Below are positions 9,859-18,088 of a DNA stretch of 64,000 nucleotides, piece by piece (the stretch's first letter is position 1; each line of letters begins with the position of its first letter). Below the pieces are notes generated by a model. The model was given only the letters and a program-made list of their open reading frames with translations, was not told the origin of the DNA and ran no database searches. Source of the stretch: JAUVKT01 sp942491535 (lineage in GTDB: Bacteria > Bacteroidota > Bacteroidia > Bacteroidales > VadinHA17); assembly GCA_942491535.1 (NCBI GenBank), contig CALOBV010000024.1, positions 394,019 through 458,018 of the forward strand. Reading direction: 5' to 3'. A program made the position numbers and the translations under genes.

Positions 9859-9904
9859 GATTATATTTTTTGTGACCTGTTATTGTCAATGATTATAGAT
9901 CATT

Positions 9905-10246
9905 CTATTCATATCCGCTTTTTATGATGGTGGATATCATCTTAAACCGCTCATTTGCCTTTATTATATTTGCGCTGTGTGCGGGTATTATAATTGATTG
10001 CCCTGTATTAAGATAAGTTGATTTTCCTTCGATTACGATTTCTGCCCTTCCGTCGATGATCTGTAAAAATATATCGAAGGGAGAGATCTTTTCGGATAAT
10101 TCTTCACCTGAATCAAAAGCCTCGGCTGTTACATTTCCTGTTGTCTTCTTAATTATCGTTTTTCTAACAACAGCATTAGCTGCATATTCAATTAATTCAA
10201 CAATTATAAATGCCTGTGATTTAATCTGTCCTGCGGTTTCCATCAA
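9905..10246 (-). CDS. Small cupin-domain protein
   Basis: A 113-residue single-domain protein. Residues about 45-110 show the cupin pattern: an acidic first strand pair, then IEGKSTYLNTGQSIIIPAHSANIIKA, where the conserved G-x-S-I-I-I-P-x-H region appears. The canonical first His-His motif is not evident, so metal binding is doubtful. It lies 44 bp downstream of the outer-membrane protein gene and upstream of the small membrane protein gene, and is probably transcribed from the promoter at 10817-10881. Ligand unknown. Confidence 0.7.
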   Translation of the reverse strand: MMETAGQIKSQAFIIVELIEYAANAVVRKTIIKKTTGNVTAEAFDSGEELSEKISPFDIFLQIIDGRAEIVIEGKSTYLNTGQSIIIPAHSANIIKANERFKMISTIIKSGYE

Positions 10247-10290
10247 TTTCTCTTTTTATCACATATTGATTAAAGACATGCAATATCAAT

Positions 10291-10785
10291 TTAGAATCTG
10301 TATGTTATTCCGAACTTACCACCAGCATTCCAGGCGTTATTTCCTCCAAATTCAAGGTGTAATCCGAATGTATTGTTGAAAAAGTATCTTCCACCAATCT
10401 GGGCTCCCAAGCCAAGGCCTGACAAGTTGGTTCCAGTGTATTCTTGTGGTGACGACCAGTAATAGAAGCCTATGCTTAATCCTGCATAAAAATCCCAATT
10501 ATTGGGTATATCAAGTATCCTGTTGAAGTGGTAGTTGCCATTACCTGAGAAACCAATTATCGAATGGTTATAATCATACTCATTATAAGCTCTGAAAGAT
10601 GCCTGCAGCCCCAGGGTTATATCATGATCAACACCAAAATCTAAGCCAACATATATCGGAATACCCCAGCCTGAAAATCCGACTCCTGCATTAAGCTGAG
10701 TATTACCACGACCGGTTGAGTTTTGGGCTCCAACTGTAAAAACAGTGATTACTGCTAATAGAATTATTAGACTAAGTTTTTTCAT
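10291..10785 (-). CDS. Outer-membrane beta-barrel protein
   Basis: A 164-residue protein with a signal peptide (about residues 1-20, ending VGAQ). It has alternating aromatic/Gly strands such as NWDFYAGLSIGFYYW and a C-terminus ending YRF, the usual last-strand signature for barrel insertion. The size fits an 8-stranded barrel. It is the first gene of an apparent operon with the cupin and the small membrane protein, and its promoter carries the shared operator. An envelope stress role is inferred from context only. Confidence 0.8.
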   Translation of the reverse strand: MKKLSLIILLAVITVFTVGAQNSTGRGNTQLNAGVGFSGWGIPIYVGLDFGVDHDITLGLQASFRAYNEYDYNHSIIGFSGNGNYHFNRILDIPNNWDFYAGLSIGFYYWSSPQEYTGTNLSGLGLGAQIGGRYFFNNTFGLHLEFGGNNAWNAGGKFGITYRF

Positions 10786-10816
10786 TATTATTTATTGATT
10801 AGTAAAATTTACACTG

Positions 10817-10881
10817 CAAAGGTTGGTCTCTTTATCTATGAAAGCCTTACATAACTTTAGAAATAAGTTATATCATTCACA
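10817..10881 (-). promoter_or_regulatory. Shared two-part operator and promoter upstream of the outer-membrane protein operon
   Basis: On the minus strand TGTGAATGATATAACTT (10881-10865) is followed by AAGTTATGTAAG (10857-10846), with cores 21 bp apart. The -7-like CCAACCTTTG is at 10826-10817 and ends about 32 bp before the start codon. Identity with the element before the CsbD-like gene is high over about 60 bp. Confidence 0.75.
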
Positions 10882-10964
10882 CATTATTATGCGAAAGGCA
10901 GGAGATAGGCGACAGTCAAAAGCTTAATAAAGCGAGATGGGCAGACGTAACAAATGGGCATCAA

Positions 10965-11525
10965 TCAAAGATAATCCAGCCCGGTACGGCGTTTATCCTT
11001 TAATTTCTTGAAATGAGATGGAGTTAAGCCTGTTATCTTTTTGAATTGGCTGGAGAGATGTGAAACACTGCTGTAGTGTAACTTAAATGCAATTTGTTTA
11101 AGATTGAGTTCATCATATACAAGCAATTCTTTTACTCTTTCAATCTTGTGTGACAGGAAAAAATTTTCGATTGTGGTACCCGTTACTTCAGAAAACAGGT
11201 TGGCAAGATATGTATAATCGTAATTGAGCTTGTCGCTTAGATAATCTGAGAGATTTGTTTTTGGTAGTTCCTCGGAATAGTGAACCAGCTCGATAATGAT
11301 ATTTTTTATTTTTTCAATAAGCATACTCCTTTTATCATCCATCAGTTCAAGTCCTGATTTTCTTAACCCGGCATCCAGATATTCCTTCTGTTCCGGCGAA
11401 AGCTCTTCTATAATAGTTACTTCACCGAATTCCACACTGGTGTAATGCAAGCCAAGTTTTTCAAGCTCCGACCTGACCACCATTTTGCAGCGGATGCACA
11501 CCATATTTTTGATGTATAGCTTCAA
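10965..11525 (-). CDS. AraC-family regulator with HMA-like N-terminus (intact CxxC)
   Basis: A 186-residue regulator. Residues 1-60 resemble an HMA/ferredoxin-like fold: YIKNMVCIRCKMVV carries a CxxC pair (Cys10, Cys13), followed by a beta-strand-like VEFGEVTI. Residues about 85-180 are an AraC-type double helix-turn-helix ending in SSVSHLSSQFKKITGLTPSHFKK. A paralogue lies at 12384-12932 with the first Cys changed to Ser. The 21-bp-spaced direct repeats in four neighbouring promoters are what an AraC-type regulator would bind, so it is the best candidate reader. The signal (metal or redox) is inferred. Confidence 0.85.
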   Translation of the reverse strand: MKLYIKNMVCIRCKMVVRSELEKLGLHYTSVEFGEVTIIEELSPEQKEYLDAGLRKSGLELMDDKRSMLIEKIKNIIIELVHYSEELPKTNLSDYLSDKLNYDYTYLANLFSEVTGTTIENFFLSHKIERVKELLVYDELNLKQIAFKLHYSSVSHLSSQFKKITGLTPSHFKKLKDKRRTGLDYL

Positions 11526-11933
11526 TTCATTTCTATTATTCAGAACCCCGATCCAGGAATTTATTAATCAACTTATTCTAAAGTAAAATATAATATTACA
11601 GTTTGTTATAACTTAAGTTTTCTTTACAGCCCTGGCCGAAGAAATTATCTATGTAGCGGTTTTCAGAAAAACAGATAACATTATCGCATTGTACTGACCT
11701 ATACAAAATTATCCAAATTATTTCATACTTCAAATAAAATCAACGTATCCAAACACCGGCTGAGGGCTCATAATGAGTGAACTATATAACTTGGGCATGG
11801 CGTTTTGAAGCACTATTTCTTGACGGCAGAGCTTTAGCCTATACTGGCAGAATCGCTTGGGATTGCAATACAGTTTTAGAAAGAGATTTCCTATCAATAC
11901 AGCCTCATTTTTACCAGAATATTATAAAATATG
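11526..11933. other. Intergenic region, about 400 bp, no supported gene
   Basis: This AT-rich stretch lies between the first AraC gene and the CsbD-like promoter. It contains one isolated half-site, GAACTATATAAC (11779-11790), without a partner 21 bp away. A frame starting at 11777 has no recognisable protein features. Nothing else could be supported. Confidence 0.5.
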
Positions 11934-11997
11934 GGAATAGTATAACTTTTTTACAAAATTATGTAAGGCATTATTAAGCAATCTGACGGAACTTTAA
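11934..11997 (+). promoter_or_regulatory. Shared two-part operator and promoter upstream of the CsbD-like gene
   Basis: Half-site GAATAGTATAACTT (11935-11948) is followed by AAATTATGTAAGGC (11956-11969), with cores 21 bp apart (11940 and 11961). A -7-like GGAACTTTAATG lies at 11988-11999. The distance from the second core to the CTTT is 31 bp, the same as for the outer-membrane protein promoter. Confidence 0.7.
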
Positions 11998-12031
11998 TGA
12001 AAAATATTTACCCATTTTGAGAATCAATACT

Positions 12032-12229
12032 ATGGCAAATCCAAAAGCACAAAAAAAACCAGCTTTAAGCTGGGATAGTCAGTCAAGAAAACTCATGCAT
12101 AAGTACGCGAACCTGACCGACCAGGATCTCTACTTTGAACAGGGCCAGTTTGAGGAGATGTTAACAAGGTTACAGGCTAAGATTGGCAAAACCAGGCATG
12201 AAATTTTCCACATGATTACAAATCTTTAA
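12032..12229 (+). CDS. CsbD-like stress protein
   Basis: A 65-residue protein from the ATG at 12032; an earlier TTG at 12017 is less likely because it lies close behind the promoter. The pattern W-x(7)-K...-LTDQDL...-G-F-E-E-M-L-x-R-L-Q-A-K-I-G-K-T-R-H-E matches the CsbD family of small hydrophilic general-stress proteins, in which the LTDxDL and YGKT-like segments are the hallmarks. The function of the family is unknown. The shared operator places it with the cold-shock and outer-membrane genes. Confidence 0.75.
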   Translation: MANPKAQKKPALSWDSQSRKLMHKYANLTDQDLYFEQGQFEEMLTRLQAKIGKTRHEIFHMITNL

Positions 12230-12263
12230 TATGTCCTGCGAAAACTGCTGTTTGAGCTAATAT

Positions 12264-12331
12264 GTGAATTATATAACTATTTCACAGAATTATATAACGC
12301 CCACCTAAAACTATTAGAGTATTTTTATTTT
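12264..12331 (+). promoter_or_regulatory. Shared two-part operator and promoter upstream of the second AraC gene
   Basis: TGTGAATTATATAACTAT (12264-12281) is followed by CAGAATTATATAACGCC (12285-12301). The cores ATATAA at 12271 and 12292 are 21 bp apart, and the two half-sites share GAATTATATAAC exactly. A possible -7 box, TATTTTG, is at 12325-12331. It suggests autoregulation or cross-regulation of this AraC gene. Confidence 0.7.
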
Positions 12332-12383
12332 GGGTTAATTTCCCTTTGTGCAGATCAACCTTAATATTACTCAATTATCAGGT

Positions 12384-12932
12384 ATGAGGCTTCAGATCAG
12401 AAATATGGTAAGTGACCGTTGTAAATCAATAGTTAAGGAAGAATTAAGAAATATGGCTCTGAGCTATGAAACTGTTGATCTGGGAGAAGTAAGGTTTGAA
12501 GAAAGTTTATCAAGCGAACAATTGCAACAATTTAACACTGCTCTTAAAAAGTCGGGCCTCGAATTAATAGTTGATAATAAAAGTCTGCTTATCAAAAAGA
12601 TCAAGATAGCCATTAATCATCTTGTTTACTCCACAAATGCTCTTTACAAGCCGGTTTCTTCTGAATATATAAGCCATAAAGTCAACTTTGATTATAATTA
12701 TCTCAGCAAGATATTCTCTGAAGCTGAAGGTATAACAATTGAAAAATACATTATCCTGCAGAGAATCGAACTGATAAAAAGTTTATTGATTTCAGGAAAG
12801 TACAGCCTCAGTGAAATTGCATACAAGTTACTTTACAGCAGTGTATCACATCTATCAAATCAATTTAAAAAAGTTACAGGGTCAAGCCCCTCTGCTTTCA
12901 GGCAATTAATGAAAGCAGATATCACTAAATAG
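12384..12932 (+). CDS. AraC-family regulator with HMA-like N-terminus (SxxC variant)
   Basis: A 182-residue paralogue of the regulator at 10965-11525, collinear over its whole length. The start at 12384 is chosen because MRLQIRNMVSDRCK aligns residue for residue with MKLYIKNMVCIRCK of the paralogue; a GTG at 12348 would add 12 unaligned residues. The first Cys of the CxxC pair is Ser here and only Cys13 remains, so the N-terminal domain should sense differently or not at all. The C-terminal AraC helix-turn-helix pair (about residues 80-175, with SSVSHLSNQFKKVTGSSPSAF) is intact. Its promoter carries the shared operator. Confidence 0.85.
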   Translation: MRLQIRNMVSDRCKSIVKEELRNMALSYETVDLGEVRFEESLSSEQLQQFNTALKKSGLELIVDNKSLLIKKIKIAINHLVYSTNALYKPVSSEYISHKVNFDYNYLSKIFSEAEGITIEKYIILQRIELIKSLLISGKYSLSEIAYKLLYSSVSHLSNQFKKVTGSSPSAFRQLMKADITK

Positions 12933-12987
12933 CCTTCTCTTCACATAGTATTATAATCAATTCATATTAATACAGAACACAAATTCT

Positions 12988-13143
12988 CCATTGTAGCGAA
13001 ATGGTCAAAATCATATAACTCAGCAGCCTGCAACCTATATTTTCACAAGGACCAAACTGAATTTCATGTATTTAATAGCTGGTTAACTATCCTTGATGTA
13101 TCAGATCAGGGATTGCTCTTTCGATCCAGGGAATGGCTATCCA
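12988..13143 (+). pseudogene. Decayed gene fragment, copy of 17366-17512
   Basis: Read from about 12991 the frame gives IVAKWSKSYNSAAC..., then FHKDQTEF and WLTILDVS. This matches the peptide encoded at 17368-17512 (IVLEWSKSHNSAAY, FHKNQNEF, RLTILDVS) at roughly two residues in three, and the DNA is also similar. There is no start codon and the matching frame does not continue. It is a remnant of an unrecognised protein family. The rest of the 358-bp gap between the AraC and TonB genes holds nothing further. Confidence 0.6.
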
Positions 13144-13290
13144 CTACTATTACTAAAAGCATTTATCAAGGATTATTGGCATATTAATTGTGGATATTTC
13201 AGTACAAAACCGACAGCTTAAGAATTCCTAAGCTTCTATTACCGGATTTTATTGATTGCCTGACTTTTGTATCACTAAAATCTTGAAATC

Positions 13291-13980
13291 ATGGAAGTAA
13301 AAAAGAATGACAGAGTCAACATCGAGAAAACCAAAGGAACTTATTTTCAACTGGGTCTGGTAATTGTGTTATCCCTTTCACTTATAGCATTTGAATGGTC
13401 ATCCGGCCCAAGGGGCCCGAACGAATTTGATACTGATAAGTGGCAAACTCTTGACACGGATGTTGTTCCAAATACTGAGTGGCCAGATGAACAACCAAAA
13501 GTTCAACCCGAAACGCCGAAAATCACAGAAGTCTTTGAAATTATTGATAATGGTATTATACCTGAAAATCCATTAGATATATTCAGCGATATATTTAGAC
13601 CTGATGAAGAGATCCCTGAATACAAATATGTCCCTGTAGAAGAACAAGTGATAGAAGAAGATATCCCATTTATAATAGTCGAGGATATGCCAACATTCCG
13701 TGGTGGAGACAAAAATAAATTTGCTAAATGGGTTCAAAGCAAGGTTCACTATCCTCAGATTCCTGCCGAGAATGGAGTCCAGGGTAAGGTATACGTTGAA
13801 TTCGTGGTCGAACCTGATGGTTCAGTTAGTAATGTACTGGTAGTTAGAAGTGTTGATCCTGCTCTGGATAATGAAGCTGTTAGAGTTATCGGCAATTCAC
13901 CTAAATGGGTTGCCGGAAAGCAATTGGGTGTTCCGGTAAGAGTCAGATTCACAATTACAGTTAACTTTCAATTGCAGTAA
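13291..13980 (+). CDS. Energy transducer TonB-family protein
   Basis: A 229-residue protein with a short cytoplasmic start, one transmembrane helix (about residues 18-38), a Pro/Glu-rich acidic linker (about 45-130) and a TonB C-terminal domain (about 140-229). The last domain contains YPQIPAENGVQGKVYVEF and EPDGSVSNVLVVRSVDPALD, hallmarks of Bacteroidota TonB-like proteins. It should transmit proton-motive force to outer-membrane receptors. No ExbB/ExbD genes are next to it. A strong terminator follows. Confidence 0.9.
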   Translation: MEVKKNDRVNIEKTKGTYFQLGLVIVLSLSLIAFEWSSGPRGPNEFDTDKWQTLDTDVVPNTEWPDEQPKVQPETPKITEVFEIIDNGIIPENPLDIFSDIFRPDEEIPEYKYVPVEEQVIEEDIPFIIVEDMPTFRGGDKNKFAKWVQSKVHYPQIPAENGVQGKVYVEFVVEPDGSVSNVLVVRSVDPALDNEAVRVIGNSPKWVAGKQLGVPVRVRFTITVNFQLQ

Positions 13981-14013
13981 TAGTTATCTGCTCATTTAAT
14001 TTGCATAATAAAG

Positions 14014-14040
14014 AAATGAGGAATAAAACGTTCCTCATTT
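14014..14040 (+). terminator. Rho-independent terminator of the TonB gene
   Basis: A perfect 10-bp inverted repeat (AAATGAGGAA / TTCCTCATTT, 14014-14023 and 14031-14040) with a 7-nt loop and a T-rich tail lies 34 bp after the stop codon. The remaining 360 bp up to the M14 peptidase gene hold no supported feature. Confidence 0.8.
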
Positions 14041-14402
14041 TTATGTTCCAATATATTCGCTTGCAACAACCGTGATCAAAGGCTATTGAACATGCTACGT
14101 GTCAGGCCCAATAGTAAAGACAAGCTGTACTAATTGTAGAATAAGCTTTCAGAAAAAGTTTCGCTCAGGATTTCACCTGGAGACAGATCAACAGCCGTAC
14201 TGCTGATGTGACTGCCCCCTACATCGACGTTTATCGGTTATGTATCTCTGCTAGAAAATAAAGAGACATTTTATTTGATCTTTTATGTTTTTAAAATATA
14301 TTCTGATTGTATAAGTCATCAAATAAACTGATTACCTTGACCGATGTATTGACAATACACGCCTTTGATACTATTTTACACTACCATAAACGGATTTATA
14401 TT

Positions 14403-17138
14403 ATGAAAAACAGACTAATCCTTTCAGGTGTCATTATCCTGTCAATGATTACAATGTCACTATCTGCTCAGCAGGTACCCACCCCGAAGGAGCATTTCGG
14501 GTTCAATATCGGTGATGACTATTGCCTGGCGACCTACACTCAGACCGAGGCCTATTTTAAAAAGCTTGATGCGGCTTCTGACCGTGTAAAGATTTTCGAT
14601 ATCGGTCCGACCGAGGAGGGCCGCCGTCAGTATATGCTGGTGATCTCATCATCTGCAAATATCAGTAATCTCGACCGCTACAAGAATATTTCCCAGTCTT
14701 TGGGCCGTGCACAAGGGATAACTGACCAGGAGGCCAGAGCCATGGCAGAAGAGGGCAAGGCTGTTGTGTGGATAGACGGAGGTCTTCATGCCACAGAGAC
14801 TGTAGGTACCCATCAGTTAATAGAGACAGCCTACCAGTTGGCATCAAGGACCGACAAAGAAACCCTTGAAATTCTTGACAATGTAGTAGTTCTGCTTACC
14901 CATGCAAACCCTGACGGTCAGGAACTGGTATCAACTTCGTATATGAGAGAAGAGGATCCCACAAAGCGCTCGACAAGAATTCCGAGATTATACGAGAAGT
15001 ATGCAGGGCATGATAATAACAGAGATTTCTTCATGAACAACCTGAAGGAGAGCCAGAATATCAGCCAACAGCTCTATATTGAATGGATTCCGCAGATTCT
15101 TTACAACCATCATCAATCAGGACCGGCAGGAACTGTCGTCGCCGGACCTCCGTTCCGCGATCCCTTTAATTATGTTTATGACCCTCTGGTAATTATTGGT
15201 CTTGACGGAGTAGCCGCATCGATGGCCAACCGACTTATTGCAGAAAATAAGCCTGGTTACACCCAAAAGGGAGGATCGCGATACTCTACCTGGTATAATG
15301 GTGGATTGAGAACTACAGGATACTATCACAATATTATCGGGATTCTTACGGAAATTATCGGAAGTCCTACACCAAGTTCCATTCGTTTGGTTCCTAGCCG
15401 CCTGGTACCCAGTAGTGCTAATCCATTCCCCATAGAGCCTCAGAGCTGGAACTTCCAGAAATCGATTGATTACTCACTTTCGCTAAATTATGCCGTTCTG
15501 GATTATGCCAGCAGAAACCGTTACCATATGCTATACAATATCTACAGGATGGGGATAAACTCTGTCGAGAGGGGTAGTAAAGACTTCTGGACAAAATATC
15601 CCAGGGCTATTGAGGCACTTACAGAGGCTCAGGATAGAGAACGGGCATCAGCCGAAGCGGGTTCCTCAAACCCCTTTGAAGAGATATTCAAGGATCCTGA
15701 AAGAAGAGATCCCAGGTTATTCATAGTACCTTCTGATCAGGATGATTTTCCGACAGCCGTTCGTTTTATCAATGCACTGATAAGTTCAGGTTTACAGGTG
15801 CAAATTGCAACATCAGATTTCACAGCTGCAGGAAAAAATTATCCGGCAGGGTCTTATATTGTCAAAACGGCACAGTCATACAGACCTCACGTACTGGATA
15901 TGTTTGAACCCCAGGATCATCCAAATGACTTTCAATATCCGGGAGGGCCTCCGATAGCTCCATATGATGCAGCAGGATGGACACCGGCATTCCAGATGGG
16001 AATTAGTTTTGACAGATTGCTTGACGATGTCACCGGTCCTTTCAAAACTATACCTTACGGTGAGCTGCAATCACCGCCTACTCCTGAGATGCCTGCTGCT
16101 GCGAAGACAGGATATACATTCAGTGCAAAGGTCAATAACTCTTTTAAAGTAGTCAACGATCTGCTCAGCGAAGGGATAAAAGTATTCAGATTACCCGAGG
16201 GGGACATAAATAACCCGCTATCAAATCCCGGAGACTTCTATGTACAGTCTACAGCAAAGGCGCGCACCGTACTATTCAGATCGGCTGCTGATAACGGAGT
16301 GAAGGTAGACGTAATGACTGCTTCACCCGCTACTACAGAAAGGTTACAGCCTGCCAGAATTGCTTTATGGGACAGGTACGGAGGATCAATGCAATCAGGC
16401 TGGACCAGATTTGTTCTGGAACAGTTCAATTTCCCTTTCACTCTTATCTATCCACAAAGAATTGATGCCGGAAACCTGCATAAAGATTTTGATATTATCA
16501 TCTTTGTATCAGGAGCTATCCCTTCTCTGCCAAGTGAAGAATCAGGATCGCAGGAACCGCGCAGAGGAGGAAGAGAAGACCAGAATATTAATAGTATTCC
16601 GGCTGAATATCACCACACGGTTGGAAGGATATCTGCTGAAGAATCTATTCCACAATTAAAGAAATTCCTCGAAGAAGGAGGCGTTGTAATTACGATGGAA
16701 TCCAGCACTAACTTAGCTTATCACCTGGGCCTACCAATAGAAAATGCCATGGTAAAAACAGACGAAAACGGCAGTGAAAGAGGTCTTTCCAGAACCGAGT
16801 ATTATGTGCCGGGAAGCGTTCTGCAGGCTAACATAAATACTGATGAAAAGGCGGCATGGGGCATGCCTTCTGATGCTGACTTCTATTTTAGTAACAGTAA
16901 CGTATTCAGGCTTGGAGAAAACGCTGAACAGATGGGAGTAAAGAGATTGGCATGGTTCTCAACTGACGAACCGCTTAGAAGCGGGTGGGCACTTGGCCAG
17001 GAATATCTTGAGGACGGCATCTTAGCGGTTGAAGCTCCGGTGGGACAGGGAAAACTATATCTCTTCGGACCAAATATTACGTTCCGTAGTCAACCCCACG
17101 GCTTATTCAAATTACTATTCAATCAACTCTATAAATAA
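14403..17138 (+). CDS. M14-family zinc carboxypeptidase, secreted
   Basis: A protein of about 911 residues from the ATG at 14403. This start gives a clean signal peptide (MKNRLILSG..., ending SLSAQ), while a TTG 96 bp upstream does not. The M14 zinc motif HxxE is present as GLHATE (His129, Glu132), followed by THANPDGQ and NHHQSG, which would supply the third ligand region. The catalytic domain spans about residues 40-400; the long remainder is a C-terminal region seen in large Bacteroidota M14 proteins. It probably acts on peptides in the periplasm or outside the cell. There is no T9SS sorting domain at the C-terminus. Confidence 0.9.
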   Translation: MKNRLILSGVIILSMITMSLSAQQVPTPKEHFGFNIGDDYCLATYTQTEAYFKKLDAASDRVKIFDIGPTEEGRRQYMLVISSSANISNLDRYKNISQSLGRAQGITDQEARAMAEEGKAVVWIDGGLHATETVGTHQLIETAYQLASRTDKETLEILDNVVVLLTHANPDGQELVSTSYMREEDPTKRSTRIPRLYEKYAGHDNNRDFFMNNLKESQNISQQLYIEWIPQILYNHHQSGPAGTVVAGPPFRDPFNYVYDPLVIIGLDGVAASMANRLIAENKPGYTQKGGSRYSTWYNGGLRTTGYYHNIIGILTEIIGSPTPSSIRLVPSRLVPSSANPFPIEPQSWNFQKSIDYSLSLNYAVLDYASRNRYHMLYNIYRMGINSVERGSKDFWTKYPRAIEALTEAQDRERASAEAGSSNPFEEIFKDPERRDPRLFIVPSDQDDFPTAVRFINALISSGLQVQIATSDFTAAGKNYPAGSYIVKTAQSYRPHVLDMFEPQDHPNDFQYPGGPPIAPYDAAGWTPAFQMGISFDRLLDDVTGPFKTIPYGELQSPPTPEMPAAAKTGYTFSAKVNNSFKVVNDLLSEGIKVFRLPEGDINNPLSNPGDFYVQSTAKARTVLFRSAADNGVKVDVMTASPATTERLQPARIALWDRYGGSMQSGWTRFVLEQFNFPFTLIYPQRIDAGNLHKDFDIIIFVSGAIPSLPSEESGSQEPRRGGREDQNINSIPAEYHHTVGRISAEESIPQLKKFLEEGGVVITMESSTNLAYHLGLPIENAMVKTDENGSERGLSRTEYYVPGSVLQANINTDEKAAWGMPSDADFYFSNSNVFRLGENAEQMGVKRLAWFSTDEPLRSGWALGQEYLEDGILAVEAPVGQGKLYLFGPNITFRSQPHGLFKLLFNQLYK

Positions 17139-17162
17139 AAATAATATACCAATCGCATATTT

Positions 17163-17197
17163 AAGGCTCTTTCCCCATAAGGGGAGGAGCCTTTTTT
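17163..17197 (+). terminator. Rho-independent terminator of the M14 peptidase gene
   Basis: AAGGCTC...CCCC pairs with GGGG...GAGCCTT around an ATAA loop, with a short internal bulge, and runs into TTTTTT. It lies about 25 bp after the stop codon. Confidence 0.8.
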
Positions 17198-17260
17198 CTT
17201 TTATGATCTTATTATATCCCTTTGTTTACCTTGCATATTCTAATCTTAGAATAACTCTAT

Positions 17261-17512
17261 ATGGAACATATAATAGGCCTTGGAGAATGGGCAATTTTAG
17301 GTACAGGGTGGCTCCAAAGAAGAAGGATCATGTTTGCTGGTGAATCAAGCCCTGGTATATACTCTATTGTCTTGGAATGGTCAAAAAGCCATAACTCAGC
17401 TGCATACAATTTATATTTTCATAAGAACCAAAATGAGTTTCCTGTCTTTAATGGTCGATTAACTATTCTTGATGTTTCAGGTCAGGAACTGCGATTCAGA
17501 TTCAAGAACTAG
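17261..17512 (+). pseudogene. Orphan gene fragment, second copy of 12988-13143
   Basis: An 83-residue frame. Residues about 34-83 (YSIVLEWSKSHNSAAYNL..., then RLTILDVSGQELRFRF) match the remnant at 12988-13143 and read like the end of a beta-rich domain. The first 30 residues have no counterpart there. With one copy decayed and this one short, it is more likely a displaced fragment than a functional gene. I do not recognise the family. Confidence 0.4.
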
Positions 17513-17608
17513 TTATTCACTATTATAATAAATAGCATCAATCAAATTCATCATGGGGAGACAGGAAGTTGAATTCTTCTCTCGTTTCAATGATTCATAG
17601 AGTGATGA

Positions 17609-18007
17609 CATGAATCACATACTGAGATTAAGACCAGGTTTGAACTTAATCAGATACAAAGACACTTAGGTTTCATACCACAGCAAGAGATCATGATATG
17701 TGGTTTAGCAGAACCTATGTTTAGGGCTGCAGAAGCTATAATGAAATACTTCAATGGGTATTATCAGATGGCTCATGATGATGATATATCAAAAGCAAAG
17801 GGTAAGCATTATGTAATTAAGAAACGTAACAGGTTTGGATTACCTGTGTACAACTATCACTTATGTGATTGGGAGTATATTGCTAATTACTTCAATGTTC
17901 TGGATAGTGATCAGGTAAGGAATATATATGATATTGATAGGTTTAAGAATAATGAGTTTGAGAGATTATGGAAGGTTAAGTCTAACTATGATGTTGGGGT
18001 TAATTGA
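17609..18007 (+). CDS. Hypothetical protein, possibly 5'-truncated
   Basis: From the ATG at 17693 the product has 104 residues, hydrophilic with many Tyr and Asp, ending in KSNYDVGVN. The same frame stays open 28 codons further upstream to a TGA at 17606 without any ATG, GTG or TTG. That upstream peptide (RFELNQIQRHLGFIPQQ) looks like coding sequence, so the true N-terminus may have been lost. I do not recognise it. It sits in an AT-rich accessory patch next to a gene fragment. Confidence 0.45.
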   Translation, partial: HESHTEIKTRFELNQIQRHLGFIPQQEIMICGLAEPMFRAAEAIMKYFNGYYQMAHDDDISKAKGKHYVIKKRNRFGLPVYNYHLCDWEYIANYFNVLDSDQVRNIYDIDRFKNNEFERLWKVKSNYDVGVN

Positions 18008-18088
18008 TATTTATTTGACTTTATTTTATAATGTACATATCTTGAAATGTAATATATTGAATATCAATCCAATCTAATTTAAAACTTA

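Noticed and set aside
11777..11977. Possible 66-residue gene upstream of the CsbD-like gene
   Set aside because: It starts inside a half-operator, overlaps the CsbD promoter element, and its product has no domain-like pattern.
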